Shown: positions 32,888 to 42,620 of the stretch, one piece after another
Layout of the letters: each line of letters opens with the position of its first letter
Numbering within the stretch: position 1 is the first letter of the stretch
Source: Alphaproteobacteria bacterium
Lineage (GTDB): Bacteria; Pseudomonadota; Alphaproteobacteria; SHVP01
Direction: 5' to 3'
NCBI GenBank assembly: GCA_040216735.1
Contig: JAVJOO010000005.1
Coordinates: 558,001 to 622,000 of the forward strand
Length of the DNA stretch: 64,000 nucleotides
Translations under genes and position numbers: made by a program
Notes under the pieces: model-generated
What the model saw: the letters and a program-made list of their open reading frames with translations, nothing else
What the model was told of the DNA's origin: nothing
Database searches by the model: none

Positions 32888-33181
32888 TCAATCCGCCGTC
32901 GTCAGCAAATGAATTTCGCCGTCGGTGTGAAATATCCTCAGCCCCTTGGCGTGGTGATAGTCGGGATCGTCGTAGAAGGCGCGGGCCGAAGCCTCGTCCG
33001 GGAACTCGATAATGGCGCCCCGTTGCCAAGGTTTCGCACGCTCGAGCGCCGCGGGCGATCCGGCCGCGAGAATCTTCGCGCCGTGTTTCTTAAGCAACGG
33101 CATAACCAATTCGTAGTACTGGTCGCGCCAGCTTGGATCGTCGCTATGCTGGCTTGAAAGTGAAATCACGTATGCTGGCAT
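32888..33181 (-). CDS. DUF1330 family protein
   Basis: 97 residues, whole-length DUF1330 (dimeric alpha/beta barrel). The characteristic segment RGAIIEFPDEASARAFYDDP and YHHAKGLR are present near the C-terminus, and an opening strand PAYVISLSS lies at the start. These small cytoplasmic proteins often accompany amino-acid or aromatic catabolism genes; no reaction is established. It lies 19 bases ahead of the PuuE-like gene and probably shares its transcript. Confidence 0.8.
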   Translation of the reverse strand: MPAYVISLSSQHSDDPSWRDQYYELVMPLLKKHGAKILAAGSPAALERAKPWQRGAIIEFPDEASARAFYDDPDYHHAKGLRIFHTDGEIHLLTTAD

Positions 33182-33259
33182 GGAACCTCCCGTTTCGACC
33201 TCCGTGGCGGGCGGCAGGCCGCTCGTCGCAACCTCCTAGGACCCGAAGGGAAGACACTT

Positions 33260-33817
33260 ATGGCCTGGGATATCCTAGAGCGCAATCTGCCGCAGTACCG
33301 GTTTGTGGAGCGCCACCAACGTTTCGTGCACGCGCCACCCGGGCGCGTTTGGCGAGCGCTGCATACCGTGCATGTCGAAGGATCCGGGATCACCAAGACG
33401 GCGATTGCGTTACGCATGTTGCCGGCTCGTTTGGCGGGGCGGCTGGCAACCCCGGCGCCTACCCTGTTCGATCTCAGCGGGATGGCGAATTTCCTCCGCC
33501 TCGGCGCAGTCCCCGAACGCGAATTCGTGCTTGGTATGGTCGGTCAATTCTGGCGTGCACAGGGTGGGCTTCTGCCGATCGACGCTGGAGCGTTCGCCGC
33601 CTTCGACGATCCGGCCTACGCCAAACTGGCGTTTGGCTTTCTGCTCGTCCCCCAAAGCGGCGGCACCCTGCTCAAGACTGAGACCCGCGTGCAGGGGTTG
33701 AGCCCCGCGAGCGAGCGCCGGTTTTGGCCCTACTGGCTGGTGATCCGCCCCATCAGCGGCATGATCCGCCGTCAAATTCTCGACGGCATTGCCCGGGAAA
33801 GTATGCGGACCCCGTAA
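33260..33817 (+). CDS. SRPBCC/START-like domain protein, function unknown
   Basis: 185 residues, cytoplasmic. The opening RHQRFVHAPPGRVWRAL and the last helix (FWPYWLVIRPISGMIRRQIL) follow the SRPBCC (Bet v 1-like) lipid-binding fold, with strands between (for example FGFLLVPQSGGTLLKTETRV). The match is by shape only. It is divergent from the DUF1330 gene with a 78-base gap between them. Confidence 0.6.
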   Translation: MAWDILERNLPQYRFVERHQRFVHAPPGRVWRALHTVHVEGSGITKTAIALRMLPARLAGRLATPAPTLFDLSGMANFLRLGAVPEREFVLGMVGQFWRAQGGLLPIDAGAFAAFDDPAYAKLAFGFLLVPQSGGTLLKTETRVQGLSPASERRFWPYWLVIRPISGMIRRQILDGIARESMRTP

Positions 33818-33825
33818 GCCGAGAG

Positions 33826-34182
33826 CTAGTTCACCCGAGGCCGGCGCGGCAGCGTTTCCGCGGCGGCGCCGACAATCCGATCGCCAAGGATACTGTCCTT
33901 GACGACCGCGTAAACGAACGCCTCCTCGGTGTTCGCGTAGCAGGTAACCCGCACGCGATCCTCCGCCGACCGGTCCCCAAGATCCAAATAGAAGACCGTG
34001 ACCGATTGGGCAGTCTGATCGGAAAAATAGTGAGTTCGGCTGAGTTCGTAGTCGAATTCGGGGGATGCGGCCGCATAGTCCGGACGATTATCGACGACCG
34101 CCTGTTGGCAGGCCAATTCGTACTCCTCCGAACAGGCCGCGAGGATCGCCACGACGCCCAGCACTATCATCCAACCGCGCAT
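33826..34182 (-). CDS. Small lipoprotein, function unknown
   Basis: 118 residues with a lipoprotein signal (WMIVLGVVAILAAC; Cys at residue 17). The mature part contains two further Cys (ELACQQ, VTCYAN) that could form a disulfide. No family recognised. It lies just upstream (in its own direction) of nothing transcribed with it; the tRNA-Pro gene begins 26 bases before its start. Confidence 0.7.
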   Translation of the reverse strand: MRGWMIVLGVVAILAACSEEYELACQQAVVDNRPDYAAASPEFDYELSRTHYFSDQTAQSVTVFYLDLGDRSAEDRVRVTCYANTEEAFVYAVVKDSILGDRIVGAAAETLPRRPRVN

Positions 34183-34207
34183 GGCCGGCGTCCTTGTTTG
34201 GATTAAT

Positions 34208-34285
34208 TGGTCGGAGCGAGTGGATTCGAACCACCGACCCCCACACCCCCAGCGTGGTGCGCTAACCAGACTGCGCTACGCTCCG
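34208..34285 (-). tRNA. tRNA-Pro (anticodon GGG)
   Basis: The minus strand folds into a standard cloverleaf. The acceptor stem is CGGAGCG/CGCTCCG, discriminator A, and the 3' CCA is encoded. The D-arm follows (AGCGCAG...), the anticodon stem is CCACG/TGTGG with loop CTGGGGG giving GGG, and the T-arm contains GGTTCGAATCC. Proline codon CCC/CCU reader. No integrase or direct repeat was seen beside it. Confidence 0.93.
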
Positions 34286-34340
34286 ACCGTACCGCGTTAT
34301 ATAGCGGCTGATCGGTGTGCCGTCCACGCGCGGCGCGACG

Positions 34341-34772
34341 TTATCGGCGCCGGGCGCTTCGCAACAGCTTGCGCAGGCCGTCCAGCTCCTCGATCGCCCC
34401 TTCGATCGCGGCGGTCTTGTTTTTGGCCGCACTGGGCCTATCGCTTAACCGCGCCGCGGTCTTGGACGGGCGGACGATTTCAACCCGCTTGCCGTTCTCT
34501 TTCAGGAGCTTTTGCACCCCTTTGATGGTGTAGCCCTCTTCATAGAGGAGCGAGCGAATCCGCCGCAGCAATTCTACATCTTCGGGCCGGTAATAGCGCC
34601 GCCCGCCGCCCCGCTTGAGAGGTCGGACTTGGGCGAACTTACTCTCCCAAAAGCGCAGCACGTGTTGCGGCACGTCGAGCTCGTTCGCGACTTCGCTAAT
34701 GGTTCGAAAGGCGTCGGGCGATTTGCGATTCCGGGAGCCCCCCGTGTCGCCCCCTGCCGTCGTCGTCGCCAT
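34341..34772 (-). CDS. MerR-family transcriptional regulator
   Basis: 143 residues with an N-terminal winged-helix of the MerR type: [20 protein letters not shown] (recognition region), then [20 protein letters not shown] and [15 protein letters not shown]. The C-terminal part is basic and carries no metal-binding Cys, so it is not a metal sensor. This 'MerR after ihfA' gene is a fixed feature of alphaproteobacterial genomes; its target is not known. Starts three bases after the ihfA stop, so cotranscribed. Confidence 0.88.
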   Translation of the reverse strand: MATTTAGGDTGGSRNRKSPDAFRTISEVANELDVPQHVLRFWESKFAQVRPLKRGGGRRYYRPEDVELLRRIRSLLYEEGYTIKGVQKLLKENGKRVEIVRPSKTAARLSDRPSAAKNKTAAIEGAIEELDGLRKLLRSARRR

Positions 34773-34775
34773 GCC

Positions 34776-35087
34776 CTACTCCCGTTCTTTTCCGGTTTCC
34801 GCGTTGATGCGGTCCTTCAAGACATGCGAGGGGCGAAATACCAGAACACGCCGCGGTAAAATCGGGACTTCTTCGCCCGTCTTCGGGTTTCTTCCGATCC
34901 GCCGGCCCTTTTCCCGTACATAGAAACTCCCAAACGAGGAGATCTTGACGGTCTCGCCCTTGACCAGACTCTCACCGATTTCCCGCAGAACCGACTCAAC
35001 AAGGTCCGCAGACTCGTTTCTGGACAGGCCGACCTCTTGGTACACAGCTTCGCTAAGCTGCGCACGGGTCACCGTATTCCCTGCCAT
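34776..35087 (-). CDS. ihfA: Integration host factor subunit alpha
   Basis: 103 residues, standard length. The HU/IHF fold is complete: N-terminal [20 protein letters not shown], then [20 protein letters not shown] with the signature, and the DNA-intercalating arm with [12 protein letters not shown]. It acts as heterodimer with IhfB, bending DNA in transcription and recombination. The N-terminal half matches IhfA rather than HU. It heads a two-gene unit with the MerR regulator and has a good promoter 30-58 bases upstream. Confidence 0.95.
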   Translation of the reverse strand: MAGNTVTRAQLSEAVYQEVGLSRNESADLVESVLREIGESLVKGETVKISSFGSFYVREKGRRIGRNPKTGEEVPILPRRVLVFRPSHVLKDRINAETGKERE

Positions 35088-35116
35088 TGCGGAACCCCTC
35101 CCTCACTGCCGCGCAA

Positions 35117-35145
35117 ACGGTACTCGCGAGCGAAAAGCCCGTCAA
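35117..35145 (-). promoter_or_regulatory. Promoter of ihfA-merR
   Basis: Minus-strand TTGACG (35140-35145), 17-base spacer, TACCGT (35117-35122), ending 29 bases before the ihfA ATG. It lies in the 127-base gap after fabH. Confidence 0.6.
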
Positions 35146-35214
35146 TAACAAAGGGATATCAATAAGATAAGACGCGACGCTGATGTTGCATGGAATCCGC
35201 AGTAAATGGCGGAA

Positions 35215-36195
35215 TCACCATCTAACGAGGCAGGCACCCCAGGTGAATCCACCGCCCATGGCCTCCATCAGGACGAGATCGCCCCGCTTGATCCGCCCGT
35301 CCCGGACTGCCACGTCGAGCGCCAGCGGGACCGAGGCCGCCGAGGTATTGGCGTGCCGGTCGACGGTGACAACGACCTTTTCGGGGTCGATCCCGAGCTT
35401 TTTTGCCGTCGAATCGAGAATTCTCTTGTTGGCCTGGTGCGGCACCAGCCAATCGATATCGGCGAGTGACACACCGGCTGCATCAACTACTTCCTCGACA
35501 ACTTTGGCCATGTTGACGACGGCGTGGCGAAAAACCTCTTTGCCCTGCATCCGGACATGTCCGACGGTCCCGGTTCGCCCAGGCCCGCCATCGACGTAGA
35601 GAGCATCGTGCATCCGACCGTCCGAATGCAATTTGGTCGCCAAAACCCCACGGTCGGACACGGCGCCTGTACCCGTTTCGGCGCGCAGGACCACGGCACC
35701 GGCACCGTCGCCAAACAGGACGCATGTGCCACGGTCGTCCCAATCCAGGATGCGAGAAAAGACCTCGCTCCCGATAACCAGCGCGGTACGGGCCTGTCCG
35801 GTGCGCAAAAGGCTATCGGCCACGGTCAGCGCATATACGAAGCCCGAGCACACTGCCTGCACATCGAACGCCGCACCTCGGGTCATGCCGAGCGCCGACT
35901 GCACCGTGGTTGCGGTGGCGGGAAACGTCTCGTCGGGGGTCGTTGTCGCCAAGACGATAAGATCGAGGTCCGTTGTAGGATCGATACCGGCTTGGGCCAA
36001 CGCAATTTTCGATGCTTCCAAGGCCAACGTAGACGCGAATTCATCCTTGGCCGCGACGTGCCGTTCCCGGATACCGGTACGTGCTTGAATCCATTCGTCG
36101 GTGGTATCGACCGTTTTTGACAGGTCGTCATTGGTGACCAGACGGGGCGGCAGGTACGCGCCGCACCCGTGAATGACCGACCGGACGATGGTCAC
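35215..36195 (-). CDS. fabH: 3-oxoacyl-[acyl-carrier-protein] synthase III
   Basis: 326 residues, full length. The catalytic Cys is in [16 protein letters not shown], His in [11 protein letters not shown] and Asn in [19 protein letters not shown], the KAS III triad. It condenses acetyl-CoA with malonyl-ACP to start fatty-acid synthesis. GTG start in a 4-base overlap with the plsX stop, so translation is coupled. Part of the rpmF-plsX-fabH cluster. Confidence 0.96.
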   Translation of the reverse strand: MTIVRSVIHGCGAYLPPRLVTNDDLSKTVDTTDEWIQARTGIRERHVAAKDEFASTLALEASKIALAQAGIDPTTDLDLIVLATTTPDETFPATATTVQSALGMTRGAAFDVQAVCSGFVYALTVADSLLRTGQARTALVIGSEVFSRILDWDDRGTCVLFGDGAGAVVLRAETGTGAVSDRGVLATKLHSDGRMHDALYVDGGPGRTGTVGHVRMQGKEVFRHAVVNMAKVVEEVVDAAGVSLADIDWLVPHQANKRILDSTAKKLGIDPEKVVVTVDRHANTSAASVPLALDVAVRDGRIKRGDLVLMEAMGGGFTWGACLVRW

Positions 36196-37244
36196 GAGAC
36201 GGCAGCCTCGGTGCCAGGTGCGCCCTGGCTCGAAATGGCTTGCAGATCGCGGACGATTTGCTCGTTGAAATGACCGCGAATGAGATCGGCCGCGACACCG
36301 ATCGCGTTGGCAAAACCGATCGCGTCGGTCCCGCCGTGGCTCTTCACAACAACGCCGTTCAAACCGACGAAAAGGGCGCCGTTGTAGGTCCGAGGATCGA
36401 CTTTCTTACGGATCGCCCGTAACGCGGGACGCGCCATCAAATAGCCGACCCGCGATAGAACCGACCGGCGAAAGGCCGTGCGCAGCATCTCGCTGTAGAA
36501 TTTTGCGGTCCCCTCGGCAGTCTTCAGGGCGATGTTTCCGGTGAACCCGTCGGTGACAAACACATCGACCGTACCCAGCCCGACGTCGTCGCCTTCGACA
36601 AATCCTTCGAACGCCAGCGGCAGGTCGACCGAGTCGCGGAGAATCTGTGCCGCGAGTTTAACGTCTTCGTGACCTTTGAGTTCTTCGGTACCGACGTTCA
36701 TGAGGCCAACCATCGGCCGGGTCACGCCAAGAACGGACCGCGCGAATTCGGCGCCCATGATAGCGAACTGCACGAGGTTGTCGGCGTTGCATTCGATGTT
36801 GGCGCCGAGATCGAGAATGACGCTCTCGCCGCGCATGGTCGGGACGACCCCGGCCATCGCCGGACGATCGATGCCCTCGACCGTTTTGAGTACGAACTTA
36901 GACATCGCCAGCAAGGCGCCGGTGTTCCCCGCCGAAACGACGCCCCCAGCTGTCCCGTCGCGCACGGCATTGATCGCCAAGCGCATGCTGCTTTCCTTGC
37001 CGCGACGTAACGCCTGGGACGGCTTGTCCTCGGCGGCAATCACCTGTGGCGCGTGACGAATTTCGCAGCGCCCCGTCAGCTTAGGAAAACGCTTGAGAAT
37101 CGGTCCGAGACGGCGCTCGTCGCCGAAAAGCAGGAAGTTGGCGTCCGGATGACGTTTCCGCGCGATATCGGCACCCTTGAGAACAATGCCCGGGGCCTTG
37201 TCTCCACCCATGGCATCGAGCGCGATCGTGATCGGCTGCGTCAA
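36192..37244 (-). CDS. plsX: Phosphate acyltransferase PlsX
   Basis: 350 residues starting [18 protein letters not shown], the family signature, with [28 protein letters not shown] and the C-terminal part up to the GTGA overlap with fabH. It makes acyl-phosphate from acyl-ACP, feeding PlsY in phospholipid synthesis; a peripheral membrane protein. Lies 18 bases after rpmF. Confidence 0.96.
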   Translation of the reverse strand: MTQPITIALDAMGGDKAPGIVLKGADIARKRHPDANFLLFGDERRLGPILKRFPKLTGRCEIRHAPQVIAAEDKPSQALRRGKESSMRLAINAVRDGTAGGVVSAGNTGALLAMSKFVLKTVEGIDRPAMAGVVPTMRGESVILDLGANIECNADNLVQFAIMGAEFARSVLGVTRPMVGLMNVGTEELKGHEDVKLAAQILRDSVDLPLAFEGFVEGDDVGLGTVDVFVTDGFTGNIALKTAEGTAKFYSEMLRTAFRRSVLSRVGYLMARPALRAIRKKVDPRTYNGALFVGLNGVVVKSHGGTDAIGFANAIGVAADLIRGHFNEQIVRDLQAISSQGAPGTEAAVS

Positions 37245-37262
37245 AACGGACCCCTGCGCGGT

Positions 37263-37448
37263 CTAGGCCGCGTCACTACCTTCGGTAACTTCCTTACCAT
37301 TGTAGTACCCGCAAGACCCACACACATGATGGGGTCTTTTGAGTTCGCCACAATTGGGGCATTCGGCCGAATTTTGCGGCGCCAAGGCGTCATGGGCGCG
37401 CCGCATGTCGCGTTTGGAGCTTGATGTCTTCTTCTTTGGAACAGCCAT
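37263..37448 (-). CDS. rpmF: 50S ribosomal protein L32
   Basis: 61 residues beginning [20 protein letters not shown], the L32 start. A zinc-ribbon-like CPNC...CGSCGYY follows with four Cys, so this is the zinc-binding (C+) form. Usual length. Between DUF177 and plsX, as in most proteobacteria. Confidence 0.96.
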   Translation of the reverse strand: MAVPKKKTSSSKRDMRRAHDALAPQNSAECPNCGELKRPHHVCGSCGYYNGKEVTEGSDAA

Positions 37449-37489
37449 AACAATCCTACCGGTTCACTAACTTGCGCTTTGCCAAGTAC

Positions 37490-38005
37490 TTAAACCTTGT
37501 TTCTCAACTTTGCCAGACCCGCGAAGGGGCCCAGGTCCCGCTCCGGAGCGGTATCGAAGGTGAATTCGACGCCGGACTTACGGGGATAGGGGTCCAAAGC
37601 CAGGGACAAGAACTCCGCCGCGACGGCACCAAGATCGATCGACTGCCCGTCAAACGGCTCTACGTCGCCATCGTCCGGGGATACCTCAACATCACTCTCG
37701 GTTGCAACTGCCCCATCGCCGCCAGGAACGTAGCGTATCTCAAAGGTGTCTTCGAGACGGCTTTCCACCGGGTCGAGGGTCACCACGCAGTTTTGCACGA
37801 CTTCCGCTACGAACCCGCCCTGGACGAGAATCGTCCGGCCATCCGAGAGCGGCTGAATTTGGCCGGAAACCTCAAAACTAACCAGCTTTCGCAGGCCCAG
37901 GCGCTGTCCTAGGGCCGCGCATTCCTCGGGACTTGCAGCAAAGGCGAAGTCTCGGCCACCGTCGGCCACGTCATTCACATCAAGAATGTAGGAGAAATCG
38001 TTCAT
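37490..38005 (-). CDS. DUF177 (YceD) family protein
   Basis: 171 residues. The domain contains QPLSDGRTILVQGGFVAEVVQNCVVTLDPVE, the stretch with the single conserved Cys typical of YceD (cited here from the GFVAEVVQNCVVTLDP core), and the end DLGPFAGLAKLRNKV, matching the C-terminal PFA-L motif. YceD is linked to 23S rRNA metabolism and always sits beside rpmF. Starts 57 bases after the CBP3 gene. Confidence 0.9.
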   Translation of the reverse strand: MNDFSYILDVNDVADGGRDFAFAASPEECAALGQRLGLRKLVSFEVSGQIQPLSDGRTILVQGGFVAEVVQNCVVTLDPVESRLEDTFEIRYVPGGDGAVATESDVEVSPDDGDVEPFDGQSIDLGAVAAEFLSLALDPYPRKSGVEFTFDTAPERDLGPFAGLAKLRNKV

Positions 38006-38062
38006 AAACCGGCTCGCGGCGAGACACTCCCGAGGTGCCGGGACAACCGAATGACCTGATAC

Positions 38063-38653
38063 TTAGTAATTATGCCCCGAGGGGTCAATTGCGGCGCCCG
38101 TGGTTTGCGCCGGCGGGTCGAACCGGACGTTGCCGCCGAGAATATCGGCCAAAGCCTGGGCCTCGAGCGCTGCGACTTGATGGCGCACGTCTGCGGCAAG
38201 GAGGCCCGGCCCGGGGCCGCCCTCGGGCACATCGGCGAAGACGTTGCGTTCGAGGGCCTCTTCGAGTGTCGGCGCGCCCGAATCGAGTGCGGCCTGATAG
38301 ACCTTTGCACGCCCGTAGAAGGCATCCGCCATCGCCTTGATTTTTCTGCCCACCCCCATGTCGCCGGTTCCCATTTCGCGCAAATTCCGATCCATATCGG
38401 CGAAAAGGTAGGACATGAACTCCCGGCCGAATCGGTCGCTGTCCGGCCCCTGCCCCTTAATGCGGCGAATGAGAAGAACCGCGTGCAGGGTGATCATATC
38501 GAAGCGACCGTCGACTGTGTCAGGTACGCCAAACGACCGGTAAAACGAGGCCTCCCGTGCCTGGGCGACAACCCTCAAATAGGCTTCGCGGGCAGGCGCA
38601 GCGAACGGTGATTCTGCGAAGATCGACCGCCACAGGGCCGTGAGAACGCTCAT
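38063..38653 (-). CDS. Ubiquinol-cytochrome c chaperone (CBP3 family)
   Basis: 196 residues. Characteristic stretches are AREASFYRSFGVPDTVDGRFD, DRFGREFMSYLFADMDRNLREMG and GRKIKAMADAFYGRAK, all conserved in the CBP3/UQCC1 family (core motif YRSFGVPDTVDGRFD). It assists assembly of the cytochrome bc1 complex at the inner membrane. Divergent from bamE with DUF177 following, a usual alphaproteobacterial order. Confidence 0.92.
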   Translation of the reverse strand: MSVLTALWRSIFAESPFAAPAREAYLRVVAQAREASFYRSFGVPDTVDGRFDMITLHAVLLIRRIKGQGPDSDRFGREFMSYLFADMDRNLREMGTGDMGVGRKIKAMADAFYGRAKVYQAALDSGAPTLEEALERNVFADVPEGGPGPGLLAADVRHQVAALEAQALADILGGNVRFDPPAQTTGAAIDPSGHNY

Positions 38654-38677
38654 CTACAGCCTCCCTCGCGCGCGAAG

Positions 38678-38706
38678 TTGACAGCGTTAGACCGCAATAG
38701 CATGGT
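38678..38706 (+). promoter_or_regulatory. Candidate promoter of bamE
   Basis: A perfect TTGACA (38678-38683) with 17-base spacer to CATGGT (38701-38706), 57 bases ahead of the bamE ATG. The -10 box is poor (three of six). Confidence 0.45.
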
Positions 38707-38762
38707 CCGCGCAGTCCCTTCGACACCCGTCATCGATAGAATAGCCACGGTATCGGTTTCCA

Positions 38763-39200
38763 ATGCAGCGATTCGCCCCAACATGCCGCGCTCTGCTCCT
38801 GTGCGTCGCCCTTGCGGCCTGTACACCAACCTTGGTGATCAACGGTTACGTCCCGGACGATGAGACGCTGGCGACCATTCAATCAGGCGTCGATACCAAA
38901 GATACCGTGACCAGAAAACTCGGATCGCCGTCGACTATCGCGACCTTCGACGACAATACCTGGATCTACGCCAACAAGCGGACCGAAGTCTTTGCCTTCT
39001 TCGAGCCCAAAGTAATCGGGCAAAACGTCGTCGCCATCAACTTCGACGACGCAGGTCGAGTCGAAGAACTGCGGCGCTTCACGCTCGAAGATGGTCGGAT
39101 TATCGACCCCGTGACGCGCAAGACGCCGACCCAGGGCCGAGAGCTGCGTTTTCTCGAACAGCTCTTCGGCAATGTGGGCCGCTTCAACACGGGCAACTAG
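38763..39200 (+). CDS. bamE: Outer membrane protein assembly factor BamE (SmpA/OmlA family)
   Basis: 145 residues with a lipoprotein signal (LLCVALAACTP; Cys at about residue 21). The BamE fold is seen as a short helix (LATIQSGVDTKDTVTRKLGSP), then STIATFDDNTWIYA and two strands. Part of the outer-membrane protein insertion machine. The motif GSPSTIATFDDNTWIYA is the diagnostic. Ends three bases before the convergent hppA stop. Confidence 0.88.
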   Translation: MQRFAPTCRALLLCVALAACTPTLVINGYVPDDETLATIQSGVDTKDTVTRKLGSPSTIATFDDNTWIYANKRTEVFAFFEPKVIGQNVVAINFDDAGRVEELRRFTLEDGRIIDPVTRKTPTQGRELRFLEQLFGNVGRFNTGN

Positions 39201-39202
39201 CG

Positions 39203-41275
39203 TTAAGCGAGAACCGCTAGCAGCAACAACGCGACGATATTGGTGATCTTGATCATCGGGTTGACCGCCGGACCGGCGGTGTCCTTGTAGGGATCGCCAA
39301 CGGTGTCGCCGGTAACGGCGGCCTTGTGCGCATCCGAACCCTTGCCGCCGTGATTGCCGTCTTCGATGTACTTCTTGGCGTTATCCCAAGCACCGCCACC
39401 GGCGGTCATGGAAATTGCCACGAAAATCCCGGTGACGATGACGCCAAGAAGCATCGCGCCAAGCGCCGCAAACGCAGCCCCTTGACCGGCAATGGCCCAA
39501 ATCACGAGGTAGAGGGCAATCGGCGCCAAAACAGGCAACAGCGAAGGGATGATCATTTCCCGGATCGCCGCCTTAGTCAGGATGTCGACGGCGCGCCCGT
39601 AGTCGGGTTTACCCGTCCCCTCCATGATCCCGGGGATCTCCTTGAACTGGCGTCGGACCTCGGTGACCACGGCGCCGGCCGCACGGCCAACAGCGGTCAT
39701 GCTCATCGCGCCGAACAGGTAGGGCAGTAAGCCACCCATGAACAGGCCGATGACGACATACGGATTGCTCAACGAGAAATCCACTGCGACGTTCGGGAAG
39801 AACTGATGTAGATCCTCGGTGTAGGCACCGAACAAGACCAACGCCGCCAATCCGGCGGAACCGATCGCGTACCCTTTGGTGACAGCCTTGGTCGTGTTGC
39901 CGACCGCGTCGAGGGCATCGGTCGTCTTACGGACATCGGCGTCCAAGTCAGCCATCTCGGCAATGCCGCCGGCATTGTCGGTAACTGGGCCGTAAGCATC
40001 GAGGGCGACAACCACACCTGCCAAGGCAAGCATCGTGGTCACCGCAATAGCGATCCCGAAAATGCCGGCAAGCATATAGGTCGAGATGATACCGGCCACG
40101 ATGATCAACGCCGGCACTGCCGTCGCTTCCATCGAAATGGCCAAACCTTGGATTACGTTCGTACCGTGACCAGTCGTCGAAGACTGCGCCACACTACGCA
40201 CCGGACGGTAATTAGTGCCGGTGTAGTACTCGGTAATCCAGATCAAAGCACCGGTCACGAATAGACCGATCAAGCCACAATAGAAGAGGAGTCGACCGTC
40301 GAACGTTACGCCACCCGACGTCGTGTACTGGGTGGAAGCGCCGAGAATGAGATCGGTCACAATCCACAAGCCAATAGCCGAGAGGATCGCCGAAACGACG
40401 AACCCGCGGTAGAGCGCGCTCATGATGTTCTGGTTCTTGCCAAGGCGGACGAAGAACGTACCGATGATCGACGCAAAGATGCACACGCCACCGATCGCCA
40501 AGGGGTAGACGAGGAAGTCGGCGCTGCCCGAGAATAGGATGGCGCCCAGGACCATCGTCGCGACCATGGTCACGGCATAGGTTTCGAAAAGGTCGGCGGC
40601 CATGCCAGCGCAATCGCCCACATTGTCGCCGACGTTATCGGCAATCACCGCTGGGTTGCGGGGATCGTCTTCGGGGATACCTGCTTCGACCTTACCAACG
40701 AGGTCGGCACCGACATCGGCGCCTTTGGTGAAGATGCCGCCGCCGAGCCGGGCAAAAATCGAGATCAAGGAGCCGCCAAAGCCAAGCGCCACCAACGGGT
40801 CAATAATCTCCCGCCCTTCGGCGCCCATCGCGAGCAGGATAGCGTAGTAGCCGGCGACCGAGATCAAAGCGAGGCCAGCAACCAACATGCCGGTGACGGC
40901 GCCCGCGCGGAACGATACCGCGAGCCCTTCAGCCAGCCCCTTACGCGCCGCTTCGGTGGTACGTACGTTGGCCCGAACCGAGATGTTCATGCCGATGTAG
41001 CCGGTTGCGCCGGAAAGGATGGCGCCGATCAGGAAGCCAACGGCTTCTTTCCAGCCGAGCAGGAAGAGGAGCACAACGGCAATAACCACGCCCACGATCG
41101 CAATGGTGCGGTACTGGCGGTTCAAATAGGCGCTGGCGCCTTCTTGGATCGCCCGCGCGATCTCTTGCATGCGGTCGTTGCCCGCGCTCTGGGCAAGGAC
41201 CCACCGGCTCGCGTAAATGCCGTAAAGAATGGCGAAGCCGCTCGAAATGATCGCAAACCATAACCAGTTTGACAT
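39203..41275 (-). CDS. hppA: K+-independent, proton-pumping membrane pyrophosphatase
   Basis: 690 residues from the ATG at 41275, with about 16 TM helices. The substrate motif [20 protein letters not shown], the acidic stretch [17 protein letters not shown] and the second one [17 protein letters not shown] are all intact. At the position that separates subfamilies it has GNTTKA (Lys), the form of the K+-independent H+-PPases, rather than GNTTAA. It hydrolyses PPi and pumps protons out of the cytoplasm. An upstream ATG at 41326 is less likely. Confidence 0.96.
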   Translation of the reverse strand: MSNWLWFAIISSGFAILYGIYASRWVLAQSAGNDRMQEIARAIQEGASAYLNRQYRTIAIVGVVIAVVLLFLLGWKEAVGFLIGAILSGATGYIGMNISVRANVRTTEAARKGLAEGLAVSFRAGAVTGMLVAGLALISVAGYYAILLAMGAEGREIIDPLVALGFGGSLISIFARLGGGIFTKGADVGADLVGKVEAGIPEDDPRNPAVIADNVGDNVGDCAGMAADLFETYAVTMVATMVLGAILFSGSADFLVYPLAIGGVCIFASIIGTFFVRLGKNQNIMSALYRGFVVSAILSAIGLWIVTDLILGASTQYTTSGGVTFDGRLLFYCGLIGLFVTGALIWITEYYTGTNYRPVRSVAQSSTTGHGTNVIQGLAISMEATAVPALIIVAGIISTYMLAGIFGIAIAVTTMLALAGVVVALDAYGPVTDNAGGIAEMADLDADVRKTTDALDAVGNTTKAVTKGYAIGSAGLAALVLFGAYTEDLHQFFPNVAVDFSLSNPYVVIGLFMGGLLPYLFGAMSMTAVGRAAGAVVTEVRRQFKEIPGIMEGTGKPDYGRAVDILTKAAIREMIIPSLLPVLAPIALYLVIWAIAGQGAAFAALGAMLLGVIVTGIFVAISMTAGGGAWDNAKKYIEDGNHGGKGSDAHKAAVTGDTVGDPYKDTAGPAVNPMIKITNIVALLLLAVLA

Positions 41276-41419
41276 GGGATGGGCCCTCTTAATCCTGCTG
41301 ACAGAAAAACCTCTCGCGGACCGCACTTTGGCACGACCCCGCCGAAAATCGCGCGGAACATGCCAGAACTACCCTGGCAACGCAACAAATGGGGAGCGAT
41401 TCGGACCCGTGCGGCGCCT

Positions 41420-42607
41420 TTAGGCTTTGGCGGGCTCGGGTCGCCGCAGGAGGAGCCAGACCAACGCGAGAGTCACCACGATCAGGAACGGCACTGCGCC
41501 GAAGCTAACCGCCCGCCAACTCAGGAGTTGGAGGAGTGCACCGGAGGATAGCGACGCTAGGGCGACGAGGCCGAACACCATGAAATCGTGAAACCCTTGC
41601 GCCTTGGCACGTTCGGCGGGGGTGTAGGTCTGGGTCAACAGGGTCGACCCGCCGACGAACATGAAGTTCCAGCCGAGACCGAGCAGGAAAAGCGCGGCCC
41701 AGAAATTCAGGAAGGCGACGCCGGTAACCGCAAAAACGATCGCCCCCACCATGAAGACGACGCCTGCGCCGATGATGTTCAGCACACCGAAGCGCGTGAT
41801 CAGCGCGCCGGTGATGAAAGACGGAGCAAACATCGCCAACGCGTGCCATTGGATTACCGTCTTGGCGTCGCTGAGCGCGTGGTGGAATTGCTCCACCATC
41901 GCGATTGGGGTCGCGGTCATCAACAGGACCATCACCGCGAAGCCGATCATGCTGGACAACACCGCGACAATGAATTTCGGTTGCCGCGCAATCTCCGACA
42001 GCGGTCGCCCGGTCTCCAGTTGTTCCTGCGCGGTAGGTGCGGGAATTCGGATGAATTGAATCAAGGCAATCGAGACGGTAACTAGGACAATGACGGCAAG
42101 GTACGTCCCGAGGAACTGAGCCCCGGGGACAAGATTTGCGGTGCGCAGGGCAATTTCGGGCCCGACGAACGCGGCCACAACTCCGCCAAACAGCACCAAA
42201 GAAATTGCCCGACCGCGAAACGCCTCAGACGACACGTCCGCGGCAGCAAAGCGGTAGTAGTGAGCAAAACCGTTGTACATGCCCATCAGCAGGATGCCGA
42301 AGGAGAAGCCCCAGAAGCTGAACTGCCAAACCGACAGAGCGGCGACCGCCGCGCCAAGGACGCCGATCGCCGCACCAATGGTAAAGCCGGCGCGCCGACC
42401 GACGCGCTTCATGATCATCGAGGCTGGGGCCGTCGCAAGCGCTGTGCCTACCACCATCGCCGACACCGGAACCGTGGCGAGCGTGGTGTCCTCGCCAAGG
42501 AACTGGAAGCCGACCAAGCCGGTCGTCAGCGCCATGATCGAACTCGAAGACGTAAAGAATGCCTGACAGACGGCCAGAAGGCCGACAGTCGCTTTTGGAT
42601 TGGCCAA
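41420..42607 (-). CDS. MFS transporter
   Basis: 395 residues with about 12 TM helices. The loop after TM2 has MKRVGRRAGFTIGAAIG, the G-x(3)-D/R-R-x-G-R-R-type MFS motif. TM4 region MGMYNGFAHYYRFAAADV and the second half (TLLTQTYTPAERAKAQGFHDFMVFG) resemble the group of drug/metabolite-type MFS often annotated as YfkF- or riboflavin-like exporters. Substrate unknown. TTG start; the end of the FliL-like gene is 13 bases upstream. Confidence 0.85.
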   Translation of the reverse strand: MANPKATVGLLAVCQAFFTSSSSIMALTTGLVGFQFLGEDTTLATVPVSAMVVGTALATAPASMIMKRVGRRAGFTIGAAIGVLGAAVAALSVWQFSFWGFSFGILLMGMYNGFAHYYRFAAADVSSEAFRGRAISLVLFGGVVAAFVGPEIALRTANLVPGAQFLGTYLAVIVLVTVSIALIQFIRIPAPTAQEQLETGRPLSEIARQPKFIVAVLSSMIGFAVMVLLMTATPIAMVEQFHHALSDAKTVIQWHALAMFAPSFITGALITRFGVLNIIGAGVVFMVGAIVFAVTGVAFLNFWAALFLLGLGWNFMFVGGSTLLTQTYTPAERAKAQGFHDFMVFGLVALASLSSGALLQLLSWRAVSFGAVPFLIVVTLALVWLLLRRPEPAKA

Positions 42608-42620
42608 GAACGTAATCCCC

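Noticed and set aside
34201-34330. Integration site at tRNA-Pro
   Set aside because: No integrase, no repeat of the tRNA 3' end and ordinary genes on both sides.
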